64,000 nt of DNA from Paragorgia papillata (lineage: Eukaryota; Cnidaria; Anthozoa; Scleralcyonacea; Coralliidae): the NCBI GenBank assembly GCA_035771165.1, contig JAWNZC010000100.1, positions 3,964,501-4,028,500 on the forward strand. The letters are read 5' to 3'. The first letter of the stretch is position 1. Each line of letters starts with the position of its first letter. The position numbers and the translations under genes are program-made. The notes under the pieces are model-generated. The model saw only the letters and a list, made by a program, of their open reading frames with translations, did no database searches and was not told the DNA's origin. This document shows positions 32,751 through 43,716 of the stretch, piece after piece.

Positions 32751-35700
32751 TCACCCGGTCTTCTCTGGCGCTTCTTCTCGCGACTCGACCAGTAAAACGA
32801 GCTTGTTGACTGGACGATCCAAGGTTGACCCACTTGATGTCTGGATGGTAACTGATCGGACTAGACCCTTGTCATCTTTGTTTGAACTGGTCACTCTCGC
32901 TAGAGGCCACTGGTTTCTTGCACTGTTGACATCCATCAGCAAGATCACATCTCCTACTTTGAAGTTTCTACGTATCCTTGTCCACTTTGGTCTCGTCTGC
33001 AGATTCTGTAGATATTCTTTCTTCCAACGAGTCCAGAACTCGTTGGATATGTGTTGTACTCGTCGCCATCGTCGCCTACAATACACGTCTTCGTCCTGAA
33101 ATTTCACGGGAGGCGATAATACCAGCTTTGTTTTACCGGTTAACAGCGCGTTGGGTGTTAGTAGTAGCGATGAAAAAGGATCGCTCAACGTTTCCACGGT
33201 TAGGGGGCGACCGTTAACAATTGCTTCCGCTTCACAAATAAATGTGCGCAGCGATTCGTCATCTAATCGCTGACCGTGCTGCTTGATGAGAGCGTTCATG
33301 ACGTTACGAACCGATCGAATCTGCCGCTCCCATACTCCTCCGAAGTTGCTCGCTGCTGCTGGGTTCTTGATCCAATCGATTCCTTCTTTGAGTAGCTCCG
33401 CCTTTATCTTGTTGTCATCCATCTCTTCAACTGCTTTTCTCAGCTCTCCTTCGGCTCCTACAAAATGTGTTCCTCGATCACTACGAAGCTCTCTGATGTT
33501 ACCTCTGCGACTTGTGAATCGACGAAGCGCTTGTATGAACGAATCCGTGTCCATTGAGTGTGCTATCTCAATATGCACGGCTCGGCTAGCCATGCACGTA
33601 AACAAGGCTCCGTATCGCTTGATTTCCTTCCTGCCTTCTTTGACGTACCACGGACCAAAGTAGTCCACCGCGCAGTACGTGAATGGTGGCACATCTTCCA
33701 GTCGTGACTGTGGTAGGTCTGCCATCTTTTGTTCGCCCGCACAGGTGTAGGCAAGTGACACACTCTGAAATAAACTGTCGAACCAATGCGTTTCCGCTGA
33801 TGATCCAATAACCGTGGGTACGTAATTCATTGAGGGTTATGCCTCTGCCACTGTGACGCGTCTTGGCGTGAATATGACTGACAATCAGCTTCGTTGAGTT
33901 TCCTGCCTTCGCTAGGATGACTGGTGTCTTCAGCTTATCTGCAAAATTGGCTCTTCTTATCCTTCTCCTCCGACTCTTAGAATACCTTCGGAATACACAA
34001 ATGGATCTACAGTATGAAGAGGGCTTGTCTTCTTCATGGCTGCTTTCTTCTTCTTATCTGATTGACGACTGCCAGACGTGGAGTCAGCTTGAATGTCCTT
34101 TAGACTCTTTATCTCAGCTGCAAATGCGTCAGCCTGCATGAGCTTAATGATCTCCACCTTGGCTTCTTCCAAGTATTTAACGGTTATCTGTGAACTTGCT
34201 GAGACTTTATCTCTACTCTCACTCTCGAGTTCGCCGTCTGTCGACTTGTCGTTATTGGCCATTATTCTCTCCTTCAGTTTCTTCTTATTGGCCATTATTC
34301 TCTCCTTCAGTTTCTTCTTATATCTTAGACAGATTGCCACTGCTGTTTTCATAGTCTTCCAGCTTGAGAAACGCTCCAGTCTGCTGAGCATATCGTTCTT
34401 CTCTGTCACCATGTTCGTGTTGACGTGAACCTTTACTTCTGGATCGGCTGCGCATATACGTGAAATTTCCTCGACTCGTTATTAATGTAGCCTAGGACAA
34501 CCTTCTGTCGGTCCAGTAGCATTCTTCTAAACCGTTGTAATCCAGCTCTTTCTTTAGCACGTCTGCTATCTTCACGGATACTACCGTGGCGTCCATCTCG
34601 AGTCTCGGAATGCTTACGGCCTTCTTCGGTGCTACTCTTGCTCTTCCCATCATGAACGAAAGTTGCACTGTCCCGTGTTCGTCTACTAGCCTGAGGTAAG
34701 AACACTGGCCATATCCTGTAGTAGATGCATCCGACATCGTATGAAGCTGAGCTGACTTGACTTTCCCAAAGTCTGACGGCTTCGATCTCCTTGGCACGTT
34801 TACGTCTTCAAGTAGGGAGAGTTCGTCCCTCCATTTCTCCCATCGCATACGAATCTCGTCACGGATTGGTTCATCCCAATCTTTAGTGTTGCAGATGTCT
34901 TGTAATATCTTCTTTCCTACCAACACTACTGGGGCGACGAATCCCAGAGGATCGTAAACCGAGCTTATCGTTCCTCTTCTCGTGCAGGGTAGATCCTTCA
35001 GCTGTATCTGGAACTTGAACGTGTCGGACTCGATACACCAGTGCACACCAAGCGCTCGTTCGGTGGGCAACTTATCCTGACCTAGGTCTAGGGCTTTGAT
35101 CTCTTTAGCTCTATCTTCTTCGGGTATCGATTCGATTACTTTGCGGCTGTTGCTAACGAACTTGGTTAGATTGAACCCGCCTTTCTTGCACATCGACTTC
35201 GCTCCCCGCACCACGTCTACCGCTTCTTCGTCTGTAGAAACTGATTTCAACATATCATCAACATAGAAGTTTCTTCTCAGAGTGTCCGCTATGTCAGATC
35301 CAAATTCTTTCTCGTAATCATCAGCTGTCCGCTTCAGGGCGAAGTTAGAATATCCTGGTGACGATGCGCCACCGAACAAATGGACGGTCATGCAGTAATC
35401 TACCGGTTCTTTTGCCAGATTCGCGTCGGGCCACCATAAAAAACGTAGGTAGTCTTGATCTGGTTTTGTCACATTGACTTGGTAGAACATCTTTTCCACA
35501 TCAGCCATTATGGCAACTCTTTCTTGTCTGAACCTTGTCAGCACGCCGGTCAATTTGCTTGTTAGGTCTGGTCCTTGCAAGAGATGATCATTCAGTGAAT
35601 CTCCTCGATACCGAGCTGAACAGTCAAACACAACTCTAAGACTGTCAGATTTCCTTCGATGATATACACGTGATGGGGCAAGTACCACACGTGACCTTCG

Positions 35701-36745
35701 CTTGCCGCTAGATTCTCGTCTTTTACTTTGGTAGCATATCCTTTGTCTATTATGCTGTTCATGAAGTTGACATAAACACCACGACATTTGTCGTCGGCTG
35801 AAAGTTTCTTCTTCAGACTCTTCAGGCGTTGTTCCGCTTGCGAACGGTTATTTGGAAGGTTAACGTTTTCTCCCTTGAATGGTAATGGCATCTCGTAGTG
35901 CGAGTCTTCACGATGTACAATTCCAGTTCCGACTTTCTTTAGGAACTCACGATCTTCCATTGACATTGCCAGTCCTTCCTCCTTTTCGGAAAAGTCTAGT
36001 ACAAACATTCTCTCTACGGTTCTAGGAGTTATTTCTTCCTTTATCTTTCTCTCTGCGACGATGCATCCTAATGATTCATTTTTATCTTGTAGTTGCGTTC
36101 CATTACAGTGGGTTGTACCATTGTTCTCCTGGCCTACTGGACCATTTATATACCAGCCAAGGATTGAACGTACTGCATATGGTTCAACGTCCTTTCCGTG
36201 AACTACTTCTCTTGGACGTAGAGCTTTCAGACAGTTAAGGCCAATCAGGAGACCAACTTCCACATCCTCCATATATGGGGTCAATTGCTCGCTTACTTTC
36301 TGCAGATGTTGAAACTTCCTCGCAACTTCCGGTCTTGGTATTTTTTCTCGGTCCATCGGTATCTGTTGTCTCACATAGCTTCTGGGAAGATCTAGACATA
36401 CGTCGTCTTGCTGATAGTTGACTGCTACTAGTCCATTTACCACCTTTGTGTTGATCTCTTGTGTACCATGCATGGTTGTTAGCACCAACGTTGTGTCACC
36501 ACCGTCAATACCAAGCTCTTTCATTGTTTCTTCCTTGATAAATGTTCCACCACTTCCATTGTCTAATAGGGCGTACACTTTAACCCTCTTCTCTGGTTTA
36601 CTCTTGTGGTATACCCACACATGTACTATACCCATATTGACGGGAACATCACCAGCTTCAGTGATACCACATACCGTGAATGCGTTGTTTACTCGCTCTT
36701 GATGGTTTTCCTCTACGTCATGTGTTTCTCCTTTCTCGTTTATTT
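32751..36745 (-). pseudogene. pol: BEL element 2 pol polyprotein, frameshifted
   Basis: Read from 36745: a retropepsin-like domain (ALLDNGSGGTFI, 36635-36500), spacer with LGWYINGPVG, and reverse transcriptase in a second frame from about 35665 ([24 protein letters not shown] with the complete catalytic YVDD). Peptidase A17/RNase H ([22 protein letters not shown]) shifts frame again near 34500 into [16 protein letters not shown]. The segment expected between RNase H and integrase is shortened. Near 34260-34330 an 11-residue unit, KKLKERIMANK, is duplicated. The integrase frame (33830-32751, 359 codons) is intact with D56 (AVDYFGP), D118 (RSDRGTHF) and E168 (NFGGVWE) and ends in a DVILLMDVN SH3-like tail. 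At least three frameshifts prevent a full Pol. Confidence 0.85.
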
Positions 36746-38911
36746 CTTATACGTATTTCCGTTTCTCTTGAACTTCGGCTTCCAATCGGAATCGTGCAGC
36801 ACTGAAGGATGTTTCTTCTCACACGTCTTGCACGTCATCTTATCGTTGCATTTGCTAGAAATATGTCCTGGTTTTAGGCATCCAGAACATAGTCCTTTAT
36901 CTCTAATGAAGTCCTTACGGTCGTCTATGATCTTATCGTTGCATTTGCTAGAAATATGTCCTGGTTTTAGGCATCCAAAACATAGTCCTTTATCTCTAAT
37001 GAAGTCCTTACGGTCGTCTAGGATCTTATCGTTGCATTTGCTAGAAATATGTCCTGGTTTTAGGCATCCAAAACATAGTCCTTTTTCTCTAATGAAGTCC
37101 TTACGGTCGTCTAGGGGCTTCTTATGGAATTCATCGCACTCGCTCAGATCATGCGGTGTAGAGCACAATTCGCACCTTTTGGAACTAGGCTTATTAGAGT
37201 TCTCTTCCCTTTCCTTGATCTTGGCATCAAAGCTTCTGGTACCCTTTCCTCTTCCATATCTGCCGCTGTTGCCAGATGTAACCTTGCCATCCTCTTCCTT
37301 CGACTTCTCTAGGAACTCTTCTGAAAACACTGGATCTGTAGCTAGGTCAGCCTGCTCAGTAATAAACTTGGAAAACTCACCAAAGCTCGCATTTCTACGT
37401 TGACTACTTCTTATTCTGCTAGCTCTCTCCGTCCATTTACTTCTTAGGTATAGTGGTAACTTCTCCCACAGCCGTCGCAGAACCTGAGCCGTATTCAAGT
37501 CATCCATGTAGGGCATGCCGGTCGTTGCATTCTTCGCTTGCTCCAATGCAATGGCAAATTCTTGCAAACCTTGCCCGTCCTTGGCCTTTACTAATGACCA
37601 GTTAGTCAGCCTGGTGATGTGTGCATTCGCAACCTTGAATGGATCGCCAAAATGCTTCTTTAACAGGGATTTAGCTTCGCCATACGAGTCTTTCGATTTC
37701 ATTTGAATGCATCCTTTAATTACCTCCTTCGCCTTACCGATGGTGTACTGGTCCAAGAAGTATAACCGTTCGATAGGGCTCTCCACTTTAGATTCTATGA
37801 GAGTTTCAAGTGCATTAGTAAATGTCGAGTAATCCATCGCGTCTCCAGAAAACATGGGGGGTTTATGAAATGGCAGTGAACTTCGGACTTGTTGGACCAT
37901 TATCATTTCAGAAATGTTAGACTGTATCTGTTGTATTTTAAGAAATTCCTGATACATGCTGTCACTTAATAGCAGAGAACTGGAGTCTTGGTTAATTGTT
38001 TCTTCAGTATTTTGTTGGGCGTCTCTGAAGTTCTGGCAAGCACTAGGTAATTCTTCTGGAGATCTTGTGGCATTATTATTTCCTGTAGCAAATGGTGTTG
38101 CACTCGGATTCATTGGAGAGGGACTCACATTTTCTTTAGAACCTGGCTTTACATGTCTGGAGCTAGAAACTATCACATCATTCAAAGACTCAAGGAGTTC
38201 ACCATCCTTCGGGATGTTAGGCTTTACTGTTGGACTTGTAAGGGAGATTGCTCTCATCGCTGCTCGTATTGGCTCTAACGGGCCCACTACACCATTACTA
38301 ACTGGAACTAGTTGAACTAGTTTGCTTGCGGTAGGGTTGTGTGGTAGACCTTGGGTGACAATTGGAGTAGAATACTGTACTTGCATTGAGTCAAGTTTAT
38401 TGTTCAAGTCATTGTCAATTTCTTCCCGTTCAAACTGCACATAAATTCGTTCTTCAGCCTTGGCCTGGGCTACCATTCGCTTTAGCTCAAGTTCCTCAGC
38501 AGCCATTTTCAAAGATTGACTTTCTTTTAAAAAGGCTGCCTTAATCTCTAGTGAAGCTGTTTTGGCTTTAGCTTGAATCAAGTATGATCGGCTAGAAGAC
38601 CCACATGCTGACGAGCGCTTGGAATGAGAGTACTTACCAAACTCTTCCTTTCCAGATGCCTTTGCTTCATTCAGGTAATCAACTATGCTTTGCTTAAATG
38701 TAAATATTTCTTTATCGTGCAAATCATACCACTCAATTGCGTGTTGTATTTCATCTTCATCATCTAAAGCCTTCAAGTAATTTTCATGTACATCTTGCAT
38801 CAGGACAAATAACTCGTCTAATTCCCTTGTTTCTATTCGCACTAGTTTTTGGTTTGAAAAGCCAGACAGTAGTGGTTTAATCTTGTTCATTTGTTTGGTG
38901 ATATTTGACAA
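36740..38911 (-). CDS. gag: BEL element 2 Gag, intact 723-codon frame
   Basis: Gag packages the element RNA. Residues 1-180 are helical and charged (YLNEAKASGKEEFGKY; EELELKRMVAQAKAEERIYV), probably coiled coil. Residues about 180-340 are Ser/Asn/Pro-rich linker. Residues about 350-510 resemble the DUF1759 capsid-like region of BEL/Pao (FSGDAMDYSTFTNALETLIE; SLLKKHFGDPFKVANAHITR). At about 575-700 lies a cysteine-rich tail: CELCSTPHDLSECDEFH, then three consecutive zinc knuckles of the form CxxCLKPGHISSKC, then CKTCEKKHPSVLH. The three knuckles sit in a 93-bp (31-residue) unit repeated in tandem. Gag ends at TAA 36740. Pol lies in the -1 frame and is open from just after its own TAA overlapping the last Gag codons, so a -1 shift would join them. 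Confidence 0.85.
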   Translation of the reverse strand: MSNITKQMNKIKPLLSGFSNQKLVRIETRELDELFVLMQDVHENYLKALDDEDEIQHAIEWYDLHDKEIFTFKQSIVDYLNEAKASGKEEFGKYSHSKRSSACGSSSRSYLIQAKAKTASLEIKAAFLKESQSLKMAAEELELKRMVAQAKAEERIYVQFEREEIDNDLNNKLDSMQVQYSTPIVTQGLPHNPTASKLVQLVPVSNGVVGPLEPIRAAMRAISLTSPTVKPNIPKDGELLESLNDVIVSSSRHVKPGSKENVSPSPMNPSATPFATGNNNATRSPEELPSACQNFRDAQQNTEETINQDSSSLLLSDSMYQEFLKIQQIQSNISEMIMVQQVRSSLPFHKPPMFSGDAMDYSTFTNALETLIESKVESPIERLYFLDQYTIGKAKEVIKGCIQMKSKDSYGEAKSLLKKHFGDPFKVANAHITRLTNWSLVKAKDGQGLQEFAIALEQAKNATTGMPYMDDLNTAQVLRRLWEKLPLYLRSKWTERASRIRSSQRRNASFGEFSKFITEQADLATDPVFSEEFLEKSKEEDGKVTSGNSGRYGRGKGTRSFDAKIKEREENSNKPSSKRCELCSTPHDLSECDEFHKKPLDDRKDFIREKGLCFGCLKPGHISSKCNDKILDDRKDFIRDKGLCFGCLKPGHISSKCNDKIIDDRKDFIRDKGLCSGCLKPGHISSKCNDKMTCKTCEKKHPSVLHDSDWKPKFKRNGNTYKK

Positions 38912-39297
38912 AGCAGTTTTTCGATCGTTCTTCGTTTTATCTACTGTATATTGCTTACCTTTCTCTGTAGGTACTTTCTTTCGGGCTCCGTCTTCGGTGT
39001 TTTCGTTGTATTCGGGTCTTGGGATTCGGGTCTTAGGATTCCTGTGGTTCGATCATCCGCTGCACTTCCTTTGTCTGGTCTCGCAGGCGCATTATCCTTT
39101 GCCAACGTAGCCAAAACATTTATTCCTTCGATTTCCAAGTCAGAGAGTTCTTTTCCAGCTTCCTTTCCGTAATCCTTAGCACTTTCTGGCATTTGTAGAG
39201 CTCCTGCACTTTCTTGGAAATCCTATAGGCCGGCGTTGGAATCTTCCAAGGTTTGTTGTTCTTCCATATTGTCGCCAAAGACAATCTAAGGTCGTAC

Positions 39298-39577
39298 TGT
39301 TACCGCTAGCTTTCGATTTTGGCGATTCTATCACAGCCAGTAATGATTGATGCTATCACACTTGGCACGTACACTCTAATATCGATTGACGTGTACGGTT
39401 CGATGTTCCTTTAATGCCATTTGACATGAAATAAACGTTTATAAAGAGCGTACCACTTTTAACTCTTGACCAAGGTACGACCTTGTCCCGACTGTAGCGT
39501 GCTTCATCGCGCGCGCGGCCTTATGGGTAAAACAGGTAGCCTAAGAAAACTAGTGGGAGTTTGCACTACCACCTACA
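39298..39577 (-). repeat. 5' LTR of BEL element 2
   Basis: 280 bp, TGTTACCGC ... CACCTACA. About 15 substitutions relative to 32050-32590 once the LINE is removed. It includes a CpG-rich GCGCGCGCGG block. Confidence 0.9.
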
Positions 39578-40191
39578 CTGGTAGTGTACGTGAAAGGTTT
39601 AATAAGCTTCTAAATGATTTTAAGGATAAAACTAGAGCAGAGTTGGCTGGCTCTGGAATTGCACCAGATCCATTGACAGAGAATGAAACATTATGAGAAG
39701 TAATTGTGGAAATTATGAAAAATGTAGATTTTGGGCACGCTTCTGCCAGCAAAATTTCACAAAATAAAGAGAGAGAGATGGCACTTAAACTCAGAGATCA
39801 AGCTATGATGACATGGAGCAAAACACAGAAGGAAAGTTCAGATGTGCTATGTTGTGAATCTGATGACTCAGATTCCAAAAGCAATACAACCCATGTAAAG
39901 AAAAGGAAGAGAAGAAGTGGTGCTGATGCCTTAGAGTACCTTCAGCAAAAAAGGTCTGTTGATGCAGAAATTAGAAGAGAGGAGTTGGCCTTTCGCAAAG
40001 AGCAAGTTGAAGTTGAACAACAAAAGCAGGAACAGTTACTAGAGCAATCCAAGCAACAAATGCAGTATATACAGGAGCAGGCTACTCTACAACAGCAACA
40101 ATTTAATGTGATGCAGCAGTAAATGCAACAACAGATGCAACTGCAAAGTAAAACTATGATGGCATTGGTTGAAAGGCTTGGTAAACAATAA

Positions 40192-40530
40192 GAGAAAACT
40201 TGCTAAATATAACTACCTTTGCAAGTATATGTTAAAGTTAATGTGTGAAAGACATTCATTTAGTTATCAGAACTGATCATTACATTTTGTAAAAAGAGAA
40301 TTTTTAAACATACGGGTGCACTGTTTGAACTTATCATGAGCCCGCATTACATAAAACTTTTGTATTTAAATAAAATGTTAGCAAATGTTAACTTGTTACA
40401 GTATGTCAATAAAGATAACATATTTGTATGTTTCTCAAAACTTGTAACTAATTATGTATTTTAGATTGGAAAAAGAATGTTACAAAAAAATGAAATGAAA
40501 TGTTTTACACACAAAGTAAAAACAGACTAA
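40192..40530. other. Non-coding, Harbinger intergenic
   Basis: Follows the Myb/SANT-like frame. Contains AATAAA-type signals near 40368 and 40406. Nothing else recognised. Confidence 0.4.
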
Positions 40531-40641
40531 GACCCGGTTTACACTAAAGCAAAAGTATCCGGATTCACATTGTTTTTTATTCCCATGAGAGGATGAAAAA
40601 CAGTGTGAATCCGGATACTTTTGCTCTAATGTAAAGGGGCC
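40531..40641. mobile_element. Harbinger-type hairpin MITE
   Basis: GACCCGGTTTACACTAAAGC ... AAAGTATCCGGATTCACA pairs with TGTGAATCCGGATACTTT ... GCTCTAATGTAAAGGGGCC. It is flanked by TAA at 40528-40530 and 40642-40644. A 3-bp TWA duplication is the Harbinger signature. It lies between the Myb/SANT-like and transposase genes. Confidence 0.7.
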
Positions 40642-40644
40642 TAA

Positions 40645-41106
40645 GAGTGTCCCATACTCCTATTCTGGGCAGTACTCCCATATATCAGGTTTACAGAGAT
40701 GTGCCGCTTGACAAGGTCTGCTTTTTGCCATTTTTAGTCTGGAACAGGATCTGGCTTTTTTATAATGCCAGGTATTTAGTCTGGCTCAAGGAATATTTTT
40801 CTTTCTTAAGGGTACAATTTTTTTGCCATTTTGTCAGAAACAGAGCTGCCAAAATATGCAATTTCTCAGTCTGGAACGTTGGTCAGAGTTTCCGATGTAT
40901 TGTAGGGATTCTGTGCTACACCTCTAACCTGGATTCTAGGGAGTACCGCCCTTGAGTCTCCTATACTCTATAGGGCAAGTGTACTGTAGTTACAATGTGA
41001 GTTACACTTTATCAGTTCTAGAAAAATTATTTATTTACTACATGTAACTAAAGTTTGCTTCAGATGCAATCATGCATGCAAAAAAGTTTGAATTATTCAC
41101 TCAAAG
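40645..41106. other. Non-coding stretch
   Basis: An open + frame at 40647-40955 has no recognisable similarity. Nothing else seen. Confidence 0.4.
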
Positions 41107-41557
41107 CAGTGGCGTAGCCAGGGTCTTGGGTTGGAGGGCAAGAACCTCAATCTCCTAGGGGGGTCCCCCAGAAAATATTTGCACGTATTTAAGAGAAATC
41201 TGAAAGCCATAAATAACATAATTTTGTTGGTATCAAACCAGAACATAGAATGATACATGTCAGAATATCTTTAGATTTCTTTATAAACAAGTCGTAAATG
41301 TAAAAACAAGTTGGAGGTGTTTTGTATAGACCCTTAGTATTGTAATTTATAGCATATGCATGCCTGCTATATATATAACACATTACTAGGCTTCTCACTT
41401 GGCCTTAAAGCAACTGTAACCCCCCCCCCCCACCCCCACCCCCTACAAGTTTCTCCATGGATTTAAACTTTTCATGAGAACGGTCTTGGAGACCATTGGG
41501 GGGGGAATCACCCTCACCTCCCCTACCCCCTCCCCGCCCCCCCTTGGCTACTGGCAC
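41107..41557. mobile_element. hAT-like MITE, degraded
   Basis: The left end CAGTGGCGTAGCCAGG is a common hAT MITE terminus; the right end CCTTGGCTACTGGCAC is its imperfect inverse. C- and G-runs inside. I do not see a clean 8-bp duplication, so boundaries are approximate. Confidence 0.45.
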
Positions 41558-41635
41558 AATAAAAAAAGCTATGCAAAGTAATTTTGTAGTGTTGGGGGAT
41601 CAACTTGAAAAAATTTTGAGGTACTGTTGCCATAA

Positions 41636-42735
41636 TTATAAGCAGGTGATAGCATTTCTCATCAACGCACCGACTATGTATTGTTTTCCCACCGCACTCA
41701 TTCCAATTCTCAAGTTGTTCTTCTGGTCAATAAATTAAAAATAATCTGAAACATCGCCAAAAAGCCACTCAACAGACACACGAAGCCTGCTCATTGCTCT
41801 GTTGAAATTCCTCATGTTTTGATTAAGAATAGGATCGTCACCTTGGTGGTAAGGGCACATGAGTTGTGGACGAAGAGGGTATGCTAAGTCTCCATAAAGG
41901 CAAAGGGTGTTCCCTGCTAGATCTAGTGCATTCAATTGAAGTGCAGTTAATAGATTTGAGCCAGCTAGCATGCCAGTGTCATGTCGTCTACCTTCAACTG
42001 GACCATACAAGTTGGCTATCAGCCCATTGGGAATTGCCACTGACTGAAACTTTAGGTTATGAACGCGCTTATGGCCATTATATACAATTCTCTGATTTTT
42101 ACCAGGACGTGCTATGGGACGAACAGTGCCGTCAAGAAAGCGAAAACAATTGGCAAGAGGGCATCCCATTCTTGTAATTGCTTGGCAATAACGTTCCAAA
42201 AACACTGGGGAAAGAAAATCTTGGTTCCATGAAGTTAAACGATGGCCATGTGAATCGTAAAACTAAAACCAGTCTAAGACAACATTGCTTAGCATACATA
42301 ACTCTGGAACAGGTCTGGCAAACCTGTGAATTAAATCGAAGTATCGGCATGGGTATGCAAGGCGTTTTAGAAGAATACAAAGGCCTTCTGTTCCACTACA
42401 GATCGTACCTTGAGGACATGTAAACTTGTCTGGAAATTGCAAGGCTAATGCCAAACCTGGAATATCTTCTTTTGCCACTCTAAATTCAGTAAGACATTCG
42501 CTTGTATCGAGTTCGTCGAGGCAAAATGAATCGTACTCCCAGTAGGGGTGGCATGGATTTTCAGACCAAAAATTCGAATAAAGAATAGCCGTCGAGGCAA
42601 AATGAATCGTACTCCCAGTAGGGGCGGCATGGATTTTCAGACTAAAAATTCAAGTAAAGAATAGCATTCTTCTTCATTTATCACTCCATCAGCCAAACAA
42701 AAGATTAGGTTGACTCTAACATGTTTAAAAGACAT
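41636..42735 (-). pseudogene. PIF/Harbinger transposase (DDE), broken
   Basis: From ATG 42735: MSFKHVRVNLIFCLADGVIN, EEECYSLLEFL, stop, then YWEYDSFCLDELDTSECLTE, FRVAKEDIPGLALALQFPDK, CSGTEGLCILLKRLAYPCRY, RFARPVPELCMLSNVVLDWF. A frame change near 42200-42260 leads to FLERYCQAITRMGCPLANCF, RFLDGTVRPIARPGKNQRIV, YNGHKRVHNLKFQSVAIPNG and GPVEGRRHDTGMLAGS, with LYGDLAYPLRPQL and VSVEWLFGDVSDYF. A TAA follows, then FIDQKNNLRIGMSAVGKQYI to the end at 41636. This is the HARBI1-like DDE nuclease (DDE_Tnp_4): catalytic D in FLDGT, D in YGDLAYP, E in SVEWLFGD. Lesions: a 76-bp tandem duplication (not a multiple of 3), one frameshift and one in-frame stop. Confidence 0.85.
42515..42666. repeat. 76-bp tandem duplication in the transposase
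   Basis: GTCGAGGCAAAATGAATCGT at 42515 recurs at 42591 and the two copies differ at only a few bases. It duplicates the codons for HPYWEYDSFCLD and shifts the frame. Confidence 0.85.
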
Positions 42736-42849
42736 GATTTCCAATATTTGACTACTGACAACAGTGTTGTCAGTGGTCAAATCTTAATGCGAATTTTGGC
42801 GCGCCCCAGTACACCAGACATAGTGTGTATCCCGGTCGACCGTAGTCGT

Positions 42850-42950
42850 AGTCCGTAGTCAGCGAATCTTAAAGTCCCTAATAGCTCAGTGATTACGGTG
42901 CCAATGTGTTCATTTGGAGACCTTGGACACGATTCCCAGTTGGGGCAGTA
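42850..42950 (+). repeat. tRNA-like SINE fragment
   Basis: TAGCTCAGTGATTACGG resembles a pol III A box, and ACACGATTCCCAG about 40 bp later a degenerate B box. It is preceded by GCGAATCTTAAAGTCCC, shared inverted with 28795-28820. Confidence 0.4.
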
Positions 42951-43571
42951 TTTATATTATTACCAATACACATTAGGTTTGGCCATAAACCAACAATAAA
43001 TATTTGCAATACAGAAGGCTAAAAAATACCTTGTGGAAAATTTATATCTAGTACCCATTCACCTGTGTGACTAAACAGATCCACCAGTTTCTTGCATGCT
43101 TCGATGTCAAAGTATTCAGTTTCACAGAAATGTGATTCTCAACCACCATGCTTTGTTCAAAGTTGAAGTGTGCCGGTAATATGCGCTGGCCAACAGCAGC
43201 ATGATATACTAAAAATCCACTGACCGATTCGACCATTCCTGTAATGTTACCTTTAAAACAAAGAGAATACCACAAATAAAACTTACAGGTAATAAACATA
43301 GAAACAATGTCTGCAAAAACATACTGTATGTAATATAAACATTGTGACGGAATGAACTATATGGGATTTACAAGGCGATATGGCCATTGTAAATTTACAT
43401 AAATATGTATATGTTTCCCAATTATTTTAGGAATTCAAAACTATTTTAGCTGAGTAGATTGAAGGAAATATTTATGCAAACCACAGCGATTCTGAATTCA
43501 GTTGATGAATGCTCCTCAAAAATAGATTTCCTTTGTTTTCTACAATGAATTATTTATGAGTCCCACAAGTA
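42951..43571. other. Non-coding stretch
   Basis: Nothing recognised. A minus-strand frame at 43048-43299 is unclassified. Confidence 0.4.
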
Positions 43572-43716
43572 TAGACCCCTTTCATGCATAAATTAAAAGG
43601 GCCAATTTGGAGGGCAAAACAAAATAATTTTCATAAATTATTCAATCTGTTGAAAGTCGGAACTTTTGAAGTTGTCCTCTAAATTGGTTGTTTAATTTAT
43701 GCATGCAAGGGGTCTA
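43572..43716. mobile_element. TA-flanked hairpin MITE
   Basis: TAGACCCCTTTCATGCATAA pairs with TTATGCATGCAAGGGGTCTA. Inner arms CCAATTTGGAGG and CCTCTAAATTGG also pair. The TA ends suggest a Tc1/mariner-like family. Confidence 0.65.

Larger units (their letters stand above)
32050..39577 (-). mobile_element. BEL/Pao LTR retrotransposon (element 2)
   Basis: Two LTRs of 280 bp (TG...CA) flank gag and pol on the minus strand. Flanks TTGGT (32045-32049) and CTGGT (39578-39582) match at four of five bases, fitting the 5-bp duplication expected of BEL/Pao. A primer-binding-like TGGCGACAATATGG occurs just inside the 5' LTR (near 39275). gag is open over 723 codons, but pol has several frameshifts and a deletion, so this copy is dead yet much younger than element 1. 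The 3' LTR holds a LINE insertion, and the whole element interrupts the Myb/SANT-like exon. Confidence 0.9.
31477..40191 (+). pseudogene. Myb/SANT-like (trihelix) protein gene split by nested transposons
   Basis: Coding pieces lie at 31477-31653 and 39578-40191. The first reads FRWDDAKDTNLLTEVRVIEP, YLHKTGSKEAG, a TAA, then KWTTISANLSSHNGFNDSPR. The second continues SVRERFNKLLNDFKDKTRAE and LAGSGIAPDPLTENE, a TGA, EVIVEIMK, then an RK-rich stretch and a Gln-rich coiled coil (EQVEVEQQKQEQLLEQSKQQ), another TAA, and MMALVERLGKQ before the terminal TAA at 40189. The W...L..W..I....R....R...L pattern is the Myb/SANT-like domain that partners Harbinger transposases in DNA binding. The Harbinger transposase lies convergently at 41.6-42.7 kb. 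Two of the stops look like CAA-to-TAA changes. Insertions at the CGTAGT site destroy the exon. Confidence 0.7.

Noticed and set aside
33917..38315. Plus-strand frames across BEL element 2
   Set aside because: They are antisense shadows of gag and pol, which match known families on the minus strand.
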